Shown: piece after piece, positions 18,312 to 27,362 of the stretch
Layout: every line of letters starts with the position of its first letter
Numbering within the stretch: the stretch's first letter is position 1
Source of the DNA: Magnetovibrio sp.
GTDB lineage: Bacteria; Pseudomonadota; Alphaproteobacteria; Rhodospirillales; Casp-alpha2
Direction: 5' to 3'
DNA: 64,000 bases
Assembly (NCBI GenBank): GCA_002722175.1
Contig: PBKU01000050.1
Location: forward strand, 1 to 64,000
Position numbers and translations under genes: made by a program
Notes under the pieces: generated by a model
Told to the model about the DNA's origin: nothing
What the model saw: only the letters and a program-made list of their open reading frames with translations
Databases searched by the model: none

Positions 18312-21269
18312 ATGGATTCTATCGACCCCAAAGAGTTTTTGTACTCGGGCAATCAGGTCTATATTGCGGAATTGTATGAAAGGTATCTAGATGATCCGGG
18401 TTCCGTTGATTATCGGTGGCAGGAATTTTTTGGGGATTTAGCGGACACTCCAAAGCAGTTAGGTCGAGAACGCCAGGGTGCTACCTGGTCGGCTTCTGAC
18501 GCTGGAATTCTTGGGCAGGGAAGTTTGTCAACTCTTTCTGAACAGATGACCCGGGAGCATCTGGATAAGCAGATTGAGGCAGCTGAATTTCGCCATGGAA
18601 GACAAGATAGAAACAAAATTCAAGAAGCGACGCGTGATTCTATTCGAGCATTAATGCTAATTCGCTCGTACCGTGTGCGCGGACACCTCGGTGCAGCTCT
18701 AGACCCGCTAGGTCTTGATGTTCCGAAAGAGCATCCGGAACTTGATCCTTTTACTTACGGTTTTACAGAAAATGACTTAGACCGTGAAATTTTTATAAAT
18801 TATGTGTTAGGTCTTGAGACGGCCACTCTTCGTGAGATTCTTACTATTTTGAAAAAAACTTATTGTGGCTCTATAGGTGTCGAATTTATGCATATGCAAG
18901 ACCCTGAAGAGAAAGTGTGGATCCAGGAACGTATTGAACGTATTCGTAATCAGCCAGAATTTACTGAAAACGGTAAACGTGCAATTCTGAACCGCCTTAT
19001 AGAAACGGAAGGTTTTGAGCATTATCTTGATAAGAAATTTACAGGCACAAAACGTTTCGGATTAGACGGTGGGGAAAGTCTAGTTCCAGCCATGGAGCAG
19101 ATTTTTAAACGTGGGGGGCAGCTTGGAATTGAGGAAGTGATAATCGGAATGCCTCATCGTGGACGCCTAAACGTTTTAGCAAATGTTATGGGAAAACCAT
19201 TTCAGGCAATTTTCCACGAATTTCAGGGGGGATCATCAAACCCTAGTGATGTGGGTGGCTCAGGTGACGTAAAGTACCATCTTGGCTCTTCGTCAGACCG
19301 TGTCTTTGATGGGAAAAGCATACATTTGTCGCTGACGGCAAATCCATCACATCTTGAACTCGTCAATACGGTTTGCTTAGGCAAAGTTAGGGCAAAACAG
19401 CACCAACAGAATGACGCCGATCGTGAAAAAGTTATGGCACTTTTGCTGCACGGGGATGCTGCATTCTCTGGGCAAGGGCTTGTGTGTGAGGCTTTAGATT
19501 TGTCACATTTAGTTGGTTATTCCACCGGTGGTACAATCCATCTAATAGTTAATAACCAGATTGGGTTTACAACAGCCCCACGTTTTTCGCGATCATCACC
19601 CTATTGCTCTGATCCGGCAAAAGTTGTGATGGCCCCAATATTTCACGTTAATGCGGATAATGCAGAGGCAGTTGTGCATTGTGCTCGTATTGCAATTGAA
19701 TATCGTCAAAAATTTAAAAAGGATGCTGTTATCGATATGATTTGTTATCGGCGCCATGGACATAATGAAGGCGATGAACCAATGTTCACGCAACCGTTGA
19801 TGTACAAAAAAATTGCTAGTCACCCTACAACGTTGCAAATCTATAGTGACAAATTAATTCATGAAAAAGTCACGACCGGAGAGGAAATTATTAAACAAAA
19901 AGAGGAATTTAAAAAAACACTAGATCAGGAATTTGAGGCAGCACCAAGCTATAAGGTCAACAAAGCGGACTGGCTAGATGGAGTTTGGTCGAACCTTTCT
20001 ATAGCGCATGGCGACAGTCGTCGCGGCCGCACAGGTGTGCCGTTAGAGCGGCTTAAGGAAGTTGGAGAAGGAATTTCGCGTGCGCCAGGAAATTTTAATA
20101 TTCACTCGCGGATCAAAAGGCAACTTGATATAAAGCGGCAGATGTTTGAGGGAACTGTTGGTCTTGACTGGGCAACAGCCGAAGCGTTGGCATTTGGAAC
20201 GCTGCTTCTTGAAGGCCACCCTGTTCGGTTGTCAGGCCAGGATTCCGGACGAGGGACTTTCTCTCAGCGTCATTCTGTTCTCAGGGACCAGGAAACTGAA
20301 GAAATATATGTGCCTTTGAATAATCTCAGATTTGGGCAGGCACCATTTGAGGTCATAGATAGTCCCTTGTCTGAGGCAGGAGTTCTTGGTTTTGAATATG
20401 GATATAGCTTGGCCGAACCAGGCATGTTAACTCTATGGGAAGCACAATTTGGAGATTTTGCTAACGGTGCTCAGGCAATCTTTGATCAATTTGTATCTTC
20501 AGGGGAAGATAAATGGCTTAGGATGTCGGGATTGGTAACTCTTCTCCCTCATGGGTTTGAGGGTCAAGGCCCTGAACATAGTTCCGCGCGCTTAGAGCGC
20601 TACTTGCAACTTTGTGCTGAAGACAACTGGCAAGTATGTTATTGCACGACGCCTGCCAACTACTTCCATGTACTGCGTCGACAGATTCACCGGGAATTTA
20701 GAAAACCATTGGTTTTGATGACACCAAAATCTTTGCTTCGTCATAAGGAGTGCACATCAAAACTCGAGGACATGGGAGAGGGAACTAGTTTCCATAGAGT
20801 ATTATGGGATCATGGAGAATTGGTCTCCGACAATAAAGTTAGACGGGTCATTCTTTGTGCCGGAAAAGTATATTTTGACCTTTATGAAGAACGCAAGAAT
20901 CGTAATATTGACGATATTTATCTTATGCGTATAGAGCAGCTATACCCCTTTCCTTTTTCTGTCTTAGAGGAAGAGCTAAAGCGGTTCCCTCGGGCGGAAA
21001 TTGTATGGTGCCAGGAAGAACCTCGAAATATGGGAGCATGGCACTTTATACGTGAGCATATTGAAAATGTTTTTGAGCATTTAGGCCGGGGGGATGAAAA
21101 AGCGACCTATGTTGGACGTGAACCATCAGCTTCTCCAGCAACAGGACTTATAAAAAAGCATACTGAAGAGCTTCAACAATTTCTGTCAAAGGCATTTGAG
21201 GGATCTCTAAAGAAAGATCCACCTAACGGGAAAAAACATCGAAAATCGAAACGGGGTACGAAAACTTAA
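18312..21269 (+). CDS. sucA: 2-oxoglutarate dehydrogenase E1 component
   Basis: ThDP-dependent decarboxylase of the oxoglutarate dehydrogenase complex, transferring the succinyl group to SucB lipoate. 985 residues from the ATG at 18312; a TTG two codons earlier is possible. The N-terminal E2-binding motif (YIAELYERYLDDP), IGMPHRGRLNVL, the ThDP motif HGDAAFSGQG...NNQIGFTT and SSARLERYLQL are present. An AGGAGG lies about 25 nt upstream, further than ideal, so the start is slightly uncertain. It sits between sucD and sucB in the TCA cluster. Confidence 0.97.
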   Translation: MDSIDPKEFLYSGNQVYIAELYERYLDDPGSVDYRWQEFFGDLADTPKQLGRERQGATWSASDAGILGQGSLSTLSEQMTREHLDKQIEAAEFRHGRQDRNKIQEATRDSIRALMLIRSYRVRGHLGAALDPLGLDVPKEHPELDPFTYGFTENDLDREIFINYVLGLETATLREILTILKKTYCGSIGVEFMHMQDPEEKVWIQERIERIRNQPEFTENGKRAILNRLIETEGFEHYLDKKFTGTKRFGLDGGESLVPAMEQIFKRGGQLGIEEVIIGMPHRGRLNVLANVMGKPFQAIFHEFQGGSSNPSDVGGSGDVKYHLGSSSDRVFDGKSIHLSLTANPSHLELVNTVCLGKVRAKQHQQNDADREKVMALLLHGDAAFSGQGLVCEALDLSHLVGYSTGGTIHLIVNNQIGFTTAPRFSRSSPYCSDPAKVVMAPIFHVNADNAEAVVHCARIAIEYRQKFKKDAVIDMICYRRHGHNEGDEPMFTQPLMYKKIASHPTTLQIYSDKLIHEKVTTGEEIIKQKEEFKKTLDQEFEAAPSYKVNKADWLDGVWSNLSIAHGDSRRGRTGVPLERLKEVGEGISRAPGNFNIHSRIKRQLDIKRQMFEGTVGLDWATAEALAFGTLLLEGHPVRLSGQDSGRGTFSQRHSVLRDQETEEIYVPLNNLRFGQAPFEVIDSPLSEAGVLGFEYGYSLAEPGMLTLWEAQFGDFANGAQAIFDQFVSSGEDKWLRMSGLVTLLPHGFEGQGPEHSSARLERYLQLCAEDNWQVCYCTTPANYFHVLRRQIHREFRKPLVLMTPKSLLRHKECTSKLEDMGEGTSFHRVLWDHGELVSDNKVRRVILCAGKVYFDLYEERKNRNIDDIYLMRIEQLYPFPFSVLEEELKRFPRAEIVWCQEEPRNMGAWHFIREHIENVFEHLGRGDEKATYVGREPSASPATGLIKKHTEELQQFLSKAFEGSLKKDPPNGKKHRKSKRGTKT

Positions 21270-21312
21270 AGTATTCCAACTATAATATATTGCTAACTTA
21301 GGAACTACTGCT

Positions 21313-22602
21313 ATGGCTATTGAGTTAAAAGTACCGACCTTGGGTGAATCAGTTACTGAAGCCACTGTCTCTAAGTGGTTTAAGACTGCTGGCGACCCTG
21401 TTGAGTTAGATGAACCAATAGTTGAATTAGAAACTGACAAGGTAACGGTAGAAGTTAATGCACCTGTGTCAGGGGCATTGGAAAGTATTGCTGTTGACGA
21501 AGGCACCGATGTTGAAGTCGGGGCACTTTTAGGTATCTTGGTTGAGGGAAAAGGTCGCGCTCAACCCTTAACTGATAAGCCGATCCCAGAACCTGCTTCC
21601 AACTTACCTCCGGATCAGTCATTTGTTGCAACTCCTCCTCAAGAACTAACAGCGGATAAGAAAAATTATTTAGGTGATAAAGTTCCTAAGCCTTTATTCC
21701 TTTCGCCGGCAGTGCGGAAGTTAGTAGAGGAAAACGGCTTAGATCCCAATGCAATTTTGGGAACTGGAAAAGGTGGGCGGCTAACGAAGAAAGATGTTTT
21801 GCTTGAGATGGAAAGCAGAGCGGAACAACCAAGCTTGAAATCGCCAGCAGAACTTGCCCCAGAGAGTTCTTTGCGGTCGAGTTTAGAGGAGCGCCGATCC
21901 GATCCTCGCGAGGAACGGGTTCGTATGACGAAGCTTAGAAAGGTCATCGCAGCGCGTCTTAAGGAAGCTCAGAACACAGCTGCGATGTTAACTACGTGGA
22001 ACGAGATTGATTTAGGTTCAGTTATGGATCTTCGCTCTTTTTATAAGGAGAAATTTGAACAAAAGCACAGGGCAAAGCTTGGCTTTATGTCATTTTTTGT
22101 ACGGGCCTGCTGCATCGCGCTTCGAGAATGGCCCTCCATAAATGCAGAAGTATATGGGGATGAATTAATTTATAAGAATTATTATAATATTGGAGTTGCT
22201 GTTGGCACTCCGCAAGGTTTGGTTGTTCCAATTCTCAAAGACGCAGATCAAATGAGGTTCTCAGATATAGAATCTAAGATAGCCGACTTTGGGCGACGGG
22301 CGCGAGATGGTAAATTAAGTATGGACGAGATGACAGGAGGGACTTTTACAATTTCAAATGGAGGTGTCTTTGGGTCTTTAAACTCAATGCCTATTCTTAA
22401 TGTTCCTCAATCCGCGATCTTGGGTATGCACAAAATTCAGAAACGCCCTGTGGTGGTAGATAATGAAATTGTTATTCGACCGATGATGTATTTGGCGTTG
22501 TCCTATGACCATCGTATTGTGGATGGTCGTGAAGCAGTTAGCTTTTTAGTTCGTGTCAAAGAGTGCATAGAGGACCCACAGCGTATAATGTTGGATGTGT
22601 AG
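21313..22602 (+). CDS. sucB: Dihydrolipoyl succinyltransferase (E2 of oxoglutarate dehydrogenase)
   Basis: Core of the complex. 429 residues: one lipoyl domain (1-76, lipoylated Lys in [11 protein letters not shown]), a flexible Pro/Ala linker, a peripheral-subunit-binding domain ([19 protein letters not shown], about 136-155) and the catalytic domain ending with the active-site motif [13 protein letters not shown]. The linker runs in two acidic/proline stretches. It is 43 nt after sucA. Confidence 0.97.
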   Translation: MAIELKVPTLGESVTEATVSKWFKTAGDPVELDEPIVELETDKVTVEVNAPVSGALESIAVDEGTDVEVGALLGILVEGKGRAQPLTDKPIPEPASNLPPDQSFVATPPQELTADKKNYLGDKVPKPLFLSPAVRKLVEENGLDPNAILGTGKGGRLTKKDVLLEMESRAEQPSLKSPAELAPESSLRSSLEERRSDPREERVRMTKLRKVIAARLKEAQNTAAMLTTWNEIDLGSVMDLRSFYKEKFEQKHRAKLGFMSFFVRACCIALREWPSINAEVYGDELIYKNYYNIGVAVGTPQGLVVPILKDADQMRFSDIESKIADFGRRARDGKLSMDEMTGGTFTISNGGVFGSLNSMPILNVPQSAILGMHKIQKRPVVVDNEIVIRPMMYLALSYDHRIVDGREAVSFLVRVKECIEDPQRIMLDV

Positions 22603-22675
22603 AGTGTGCATTGGCTGATAAGGCTCGGATTAAATTGTAAATCAAATGCTGATGGTACGTGAGTGAGAAAAATTT

Positions 22676-24085
22676 ATGAATGAACCTTATGATCTTATTG
22701 TAATTGGGGGAGGACCAGGGGGTTACGTAGCTGCTATTAGAGCTGCTCAGTTAGGCATGAAAACGGCTATTATAGAAAAACGTGGTGCACTTGGGGGAAC
22801 GTGTTTAAATGTTGGATGCATCCCATCCAAAACTTTGTTGCAGTCATCCCACTTCTATGAAATGGCTTCTCGGGAGTTTTTGGAGCATGGCATTGATATT
22901 GCTGGCTTAAGCCTTGATCTCAATAAAATGATGTCGCGTAAACAAAAAGTTATTGATGAGCTTAGGGTTGGAATAGAATTTCTAATGAAAAAAAACAAAG
23001 TAACGTACTTCGTTGGTGTAGGTAAGGTTCAAGCTAAAGGTAAGGTGCTTGTTGAACAAAAAGGAAAAAAGAAAAGTGAGGTATTAGCTGCTGATAATAT
23101 TTTAATTGCTACTGGCTCTGAAGTGATTCCATTAAAGAATGTAGAACTTGATGAGAAGCTGGTCCTGTCATCTACTGGTGCACTGGAATTATCTAAAGTG
23201 CCAGAAACTATGGTTGTAATTGGGGCTGGTGTTATTGGTCTAGAATTAGGTTCTGTGTGGAGACGGCTAGGTTCACGGGTGACCGTTGTAGAATTCCTTA
23301 CTAGCGTTTTACCTGGTATGGATCTCGAGATTTCAAAACAGATGAAACGTATTCTGGAAAAACAAGGTATTCATTTTGAGCTTGATACCAAAGTTTTAGA
23401 CATTCAAAAGAAAAAATCAGGAGTTACATTGATAGTGCAAAAAAAATCCTCTGAAAAAGAGGAAAAAATTAAGGCAGATGTTGTTTTAGTGTCTATTGGT
23501 CGTCGCCCGCACACTTTAGAGCTAGGACTTGAAAATGTTGGAGTAGGGATTAATAAGCAGGGTTTCATTTCTGTCGATGAAGATTTTCAGACATCAGTTG
23601 AAGGGATTTTTGCAATTGGCGATGTTATTGGAGGAGCAATGCTGGCGCATAAAGCAGAAGAAGAGGCTGTCGCATGTGTTGAAGTCATCGCAGGGCAAGC
23701 GGGGCACGTCAATTATAGTTATGTTCCTGCAATTGTATATACATGGCCAGAGGTAGCTGCTGTTGGGAAAACAGAAGAGCAATTGAAGTCAGATGGAATT
23801 GACTTTACGGTTGGTAAGTTCCCATTTTTAGCTAATTCTCGGGCAAAATGTAATGGGGATACAGAGGGGTTTGTAAAATTTTTGTGTGATTCAAAAACGG
23901 ATAGGATCCTAGGCTGCCATATAATTGGCCCTGCTGCAGGAGATCTCATTCAAGAGGTAATTAATGTAATGGAATTTGGAGGTGCATCAGAAGACCTGGC
24001 CCGGATCTGCCATGGGCACCCGGGGCTCCCAGAAGCAGTTAAAGAGGCCGCGTTGGCAGTTTCTGGGGGTGCAATACATAGCTAA
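22676..24085 (+). CDS. lpd: Dihydrolipoyl dehydrogenase (E3)
   Basis: FAD enzyme reoxidising the lipoyl groups of the 2-oxoacid dehydrogenases. 469 residues. FAD motif VIGGGPGGYVAAIRAAQ, the redox disulfide GGTCLNVGCIPSK, the NAD motif IGAGVIGLELGSVW and the C-terminal catalytic HGHPGLPEA His-Glu pair are intact. Last gene of the TCA run. Downstream there are 225 nt with no gene before an MFS transporter. Confidence 0.97.
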   Translation: MNEPYDLIVIGGGPGGYVAAIRAAQLGMKTAIIEKRGALGGTCLNVGCIPSKTLLQSSHFYEMASREFLEHGIDIAGLSLDLNKMMSRKQKVIDELRVGIEFLMKKNKVTYFVGVGKVQAKGKVLVEQKGKKKSEVLAADNILIATGSEVIPLKNVELDEKLVLSSTGALELSKVPETMVVIGAGVIGLELGSVWRRLGSRVTVVEFLTSVLPGMDLEISKQMKRILEKQGIHFELDTKVLDIQKKKSGVTLIVQKKSSEKEEKIKADVVLVSIGRRPHTLELGLENVGVGINKQGFISVDEDFQTSVEGIFAIGDVIGGAMLAHKAEEEAVACVEVIAGQAGHVNYSYVPAIVYTWPEVAAVGKTEEQLKSDGIDFTVGKFPFLANSRAKCNGDTEGFVKFLCDSKTDRILGCHIIGPAAGDLIQEVINVMEFGGASEDLARICHGHPGLPEAVKEAALAVSGGAIHS

Positions 24086-24310
24086 AAAGGCGGTCGTGCC
24101 AAACGCTGAAATTTTCTTTAAATAAGACAATCAAGCAAGAGTTTGCTTCAGCGATTCAGTTCCTTGACGATGTTGTTATTTGCGTTTTTTGAAAAGCCAG
24201 GTAGTAATTCTATTCTAATGCAACCTTAAATTTGAAATAAATAAGGAAAAAGCAGCTAGTTTGTTTGGTATAGTAACCTCTAAGTAGATTCTAACCCCCA
24301 GAGGCAGTTT

Positions 24311-25543
24311 ATGCCACCTTATATCCTTATTACCCTAGTGTGTTTGGCGGAAGTTTTCAGTTTACTAGGTATTGCTACATTCCCATCACTTCAATCAATA
24401 TTAGTTGATAGCTGGTCATTGACAAACACTGATGTTGGATGGATTAACGGGATCTATTTCTTGGGATACCTTGTCTTTGTTCCTATTTTAGTTAGCCTAA
24501 CTGATAGACTTTCTCCAAAACTGATATTTTTGACGGGCACTATAATTGCGGCAGGGTCGGGGTTTGGGTTTGCATATTTAGGGCAAGGGTTTTGGTCCGC
24601 TATGTTTTTTCGTTTTCTTGCAGGGGTTGGTTTGGCTGGTACTTATATGCCAGGGCTAAAGATGTTAACGGATCAATTAGAATCGCTCAACCCTTCTGGA
24701 GAACATTCTCGAGCAATTGCTTTTTATACGGCCAGTTTTGGCGTTGGTTCTGCTCTATCTTATTTTATTGCAGGTGAGACCGAACGTTTTTTTGGTTGGG
24801 AAAATGCTTTTTTGATTTCTAGTATAGGGGCTATGTTTGCTTTTATCATTGTTTTATGCGCGGTTCCGCGAGTCAATTTGCTTTCTAATGTCAAATCATC
24901 GCATTTTTTAGATTTTAGGCCAATTGTTAGGAACCCAGAGATAATGGGTTATGTTTTTGCGTATGCAATACACAACTTTGAATTATTTGCATATCGTTCA
25001 TGGGTAGTAAGTTATCTGTTATTTGTGGCGTCAATGTCCCCTGCCAGTGCTATAGGAATTAGTGCGACCTTGATTGCTGCAGCAACAAATATTGTTGGCC
25101 TCCCATCGAGTGTAATAGGGAATGAACTTGCACGTCGATTGGGCAGGCATCGGGTAATTACAGCAGTAATGTTGCTGTCAGCGGTTTTAGCGTGCTTTTT
25201 AGGGCTTGCTGCCTTGCTTCCGTTTTGGCTAGTTATAACGTTCTGTATTTTGTATGGGATTACAGTGACCGGTGAGTCATCATCTATTACAGCCGGCGTT
25301 GTTGCAGCAAGCCAATTTGAATATAAGGGGGCGACCATGGCAGTATATTCTTCAATTGGTTTTGTCGGTTCATTTCTTGGTCCCCTGTTTTTTGGTATTA
25401 TGCTCGATATTTCATCTATGATAGGCTTTGAAAGCAAAACAATATGGCCATGGGTATTAGCATTTTCAATGACCGGGTTAATTGCCTCACTTGGTCCCGT
25501 GGGGTTAGCGATCGCCAGAAGTGCAAGAAAAAATAACCTTTAG
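24311..25543 (+). CDS. MFS transporter, substrate unknown
   Basis: 410 residues with about twelve membrane segments and the MFS loop motif between helices 2 and 3 (SLTDRLSPKLIF, a D-R-x-x-P/G pattern). The second half begins around residue 205 after a short cytoplasmic loop. It may import or export a small organic solute; the substrate is not predictable. It is converging with xerC only 32 nt downstream. No second gene shares its transcript. Confidence 0.8.
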   Translation: MPPYILITLVCLAEVFSLLGIATFPSLQSILVDSWSLTNTDVGWINGIYFLGYLVFVPILVSLTDRLSPKLIFLTGTIIAAGSGFGFAYLGQGFWSAMFFRFLAGVGLAGTYMPGLKMLTDQLESLNPSGEHSRAIAFYTASFGVGSALSYFIAGETERFFGWENAFLISSIGAMFAFIIVLCAVPRVNLLSNVKSSHFLDFRPIVRNPEIMGYVFAYAIHNFELFAYRSWVVSYLLFVASMSPASAIGISATLIAAATNIVGLPSSVIGNELARRLGRHRVITAVMLLSAVLACFLGLAALLPFWLVITFCILYGITVTGESSSITAGVVAASQFEYKGATMAVYSSIGFVGSFLGPLFFGIMLDISSMIGFESKTIWPWVLAFSMTGLIASLGPVGLAIARSARKNNL

Positions 25544-25575
25544 TTATCTGCAAATAGAAGATTTGACCTGTAAGT

Positions 25576-26511
25576 CTATTCTCGCTTTGCCCTAGGGTGA
25601 GCAGCATCATAAACGGAGGTGAGCTTGGTAGTCTCAATTTTTGTATAGCGTTGGGTTGTTGATAGTGAGGAATGTCCAAGAAGTTCTTGGATGGTTCTTA
25701 GATCCCCGCCACCGGCGAGCAAATGAGTAGCAAAACTGTGTCTTAATGAGTGGGGTGTTGCTGTTTCTGGTAAGCTCAATAATGCACGAACTTTGCGCAT
25801 GCATCGTTGTGCTACCCCTGGGTTAAGAGGTTGGCCACGTTGGCCGACAAACAGAGAATTTTTTTCAAAAAGATCATACGGGCATTCCAAAATGTATTCT
25901 TGAATAGAATCATAGACTATTGGTAAAATTGGCACCAAACGCTGTTTCCCACCTTTTCCGCGCACTATTATCTTATCCTTTTCGGATAACTGGTTTGTTC
26001 TAATTGAAAGTGCTTCTCCAATCCTAAGACCACCTCCATAAAGGAGCAGAAATAATGCGTGGTCGCGTTTACCAATCCAGGTGCTCATAGTTATTTTTTT
26101 TGTGGTATTTATAACTTCCAGAGCATCTTTTATTGTAAGAGCTTTAGGCACTAGTTGTTTGGCACGTGGTCTTTTTAGGATATCGATCGCACAATTTTCG
26201 ATATTATAATTTTCTTTTAAAAACCTAAACAAACTTCTTATAGAGGAGATCGCACGAGCAATAGAGCTCCCTGTTAGCCCATCAGATTTTCTTTTTGATA
26301 GAAACGCTCTAAAATTCCGTGCTTTAAGAGTTTGCAGGTCTTGCATTCCAGGCTTAAATCCAAAATGCTCGGTTAAGAAAGAAAAGAATGATCGAACATC
26401 TCTTCCATACCCATCAACTGTATTTGTAGATATTTTTCGCTCATGAAGAAGCCAGTCAAGCCATTCATTAGTAACCATCTTTAAATCTGGTTGGGCACAA
26501 TTATTAATCAT
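25576..26511 (-). CDS. xerC: Tyrosine recombinase XerC
   Basis: Site-specific recombinase that resolves chromosome dimers at dif with XerD. 311 residues. N-terminal SAM-like core-binding domain (1-110) and catalytic domain with the R in GGGLRIGEAL, the K in GKGGKQRLVP, HSLRHSFATHLL, the H/W position in LGHSSLSTTQRYT and the catalytic Tyr in that last motif. It overlaps the upstream DUF484 gene by 4 nt. The xerC-DUF484 pairing, divergent from priA, is the usual alphaproteobacterial arrangement, favouring XerC over XerD. Confidence 0.92.
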   Translation of the reverse strand: MINNCAQPDLKMVTNEWLDWLLHERKISTNTVDGYGRDVRSFFSFLTEHFGFKPGMQDLQTLKARNFRAFLSKRKSDGLTGSSIARAISSIRSLFRFLKENYNIENCAIDILKRPRAKQLVPKALTIKDALEVINTTKKITMSTWIGKRDHALFLLLYGGGLRIGEALSIRTNQLSEKDKIIVRGKGGKQRLVPILPIVYDSIQEYILECPYDLFEKNSLFVGQRGQPLNPGVAQRCMRKVRALLSLPETATPHSLRHSFATHLLAGGGDLRTIQELLGHSSLSTTQRYTKIETTKLTSVYDAAHPRAKRE

Positions 26512-27242
26512 TTAGACTGCCAAAATCGAAGGAGGCAGGATTGAAGCACTCTAGCAAGGAATACTATTAGCTCTGTTCCTTGGTTGGCGTTGAATAGTTT
26601 CTTTCTTGATCCTAACATCAAAATTCCTGAAGGGAAACACCCTCCGAGGCGGAGCCTCGCAAAACCCGCTGATTCAATCTGATTGATTTTTGGGTCGAGC
26701 TTGAGAGTCTGCTTGTCCAGTTCACCGTATAGCTCTGCATCTAGATTGCTGTCAATGAGTTGATTAATGGTGCCAGGCTTTATTTTCTTAATTTTAGGAT
26801 GTTCAAACAAGAAAGTTTTTTTGTTAGTTGATTCAAAGCCAATCAGTACCTTATTAACATCGAGTAACGTAGGAAGGTCATCAACAACCACTTGAATCAG
26901 TTGGTCAATATCTGTTACTTGAATTAACGCAAGTGCTGCCGCATGAGTTCTTGTCTGGGCATCCATGTTATAGCGGCTCGTCTCAATTATGTTGTCTGCG
27001 CAGCTCCTTAGCTCACCGATTTCCGCGGTGCGTTTCTCTAATTGGTATATTTGAAAATCTACAACGCTCGTTGTTTGATTTTCGAGAGCGCTTGGAAGGG
27101 TTAAGCTAGTAAGGAGCTCTGGCTGTGAAACAAAAAAATCGGGGTTGGCTTGAAGGAAAGTTGATACGTCATGCGCTTTAACGGCATTTCTACGGTTATT
27201 TGAGCTATCGGCAGTTTTAGTCTTAATCTTTTTTCTGGCCAT
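26508..27242 (-). CDS. DUF484 family protein
   Basis: A GAF-like domain protein of unknown function, regularly found with xerC. From the ATG at 27242 it has 244 residues: a basic N-terminus (ARKKIKTKT), the motif VSTFLQANPDFFVSQPELL, a coiled-coil-like stretch (VDFQIYQLEKRTAEIGELR) and a GAF-like C-terminal half with SGILMLGSRKKLFN. The frame is open a further 43 codons upstream, but that part is hydrophobic, AT-rich and unlike the family. Its stop overlaps the xerC start. Confidence 0.85.
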   Translation of the reverse strand: MARKKIKTKTADSSNNRRNAVKAHDVSTFLQANPDFFVSQPELLTSLTLPSALENQTTSVVDFQIYQLEKRTAEIGELRSCADNIIETSRYNMDAQTRTHAAALALIQVTDIDQLIQVVVDDLPTLLDVNKVLIGFESTNKKTFLFEHPKIKKIKPGTINQLIDSNLDAELYGELDKQTLKLDPKINQIESAGFARLRLGGCFPSGILMLGSRKKLFNANQGTELIVFLARVLQSCLLRFWQSK

Positions 27243-27362
27243 AATAACATAACTGAATATTGTGAGAATAGCGAATCGCCTTATTATAAACGGATAAAGC
27301 GTTAATAAATAAGAAAAATTACGAAAAATATCGAGGTAATAACAAGAATAACAAAGAAAAGC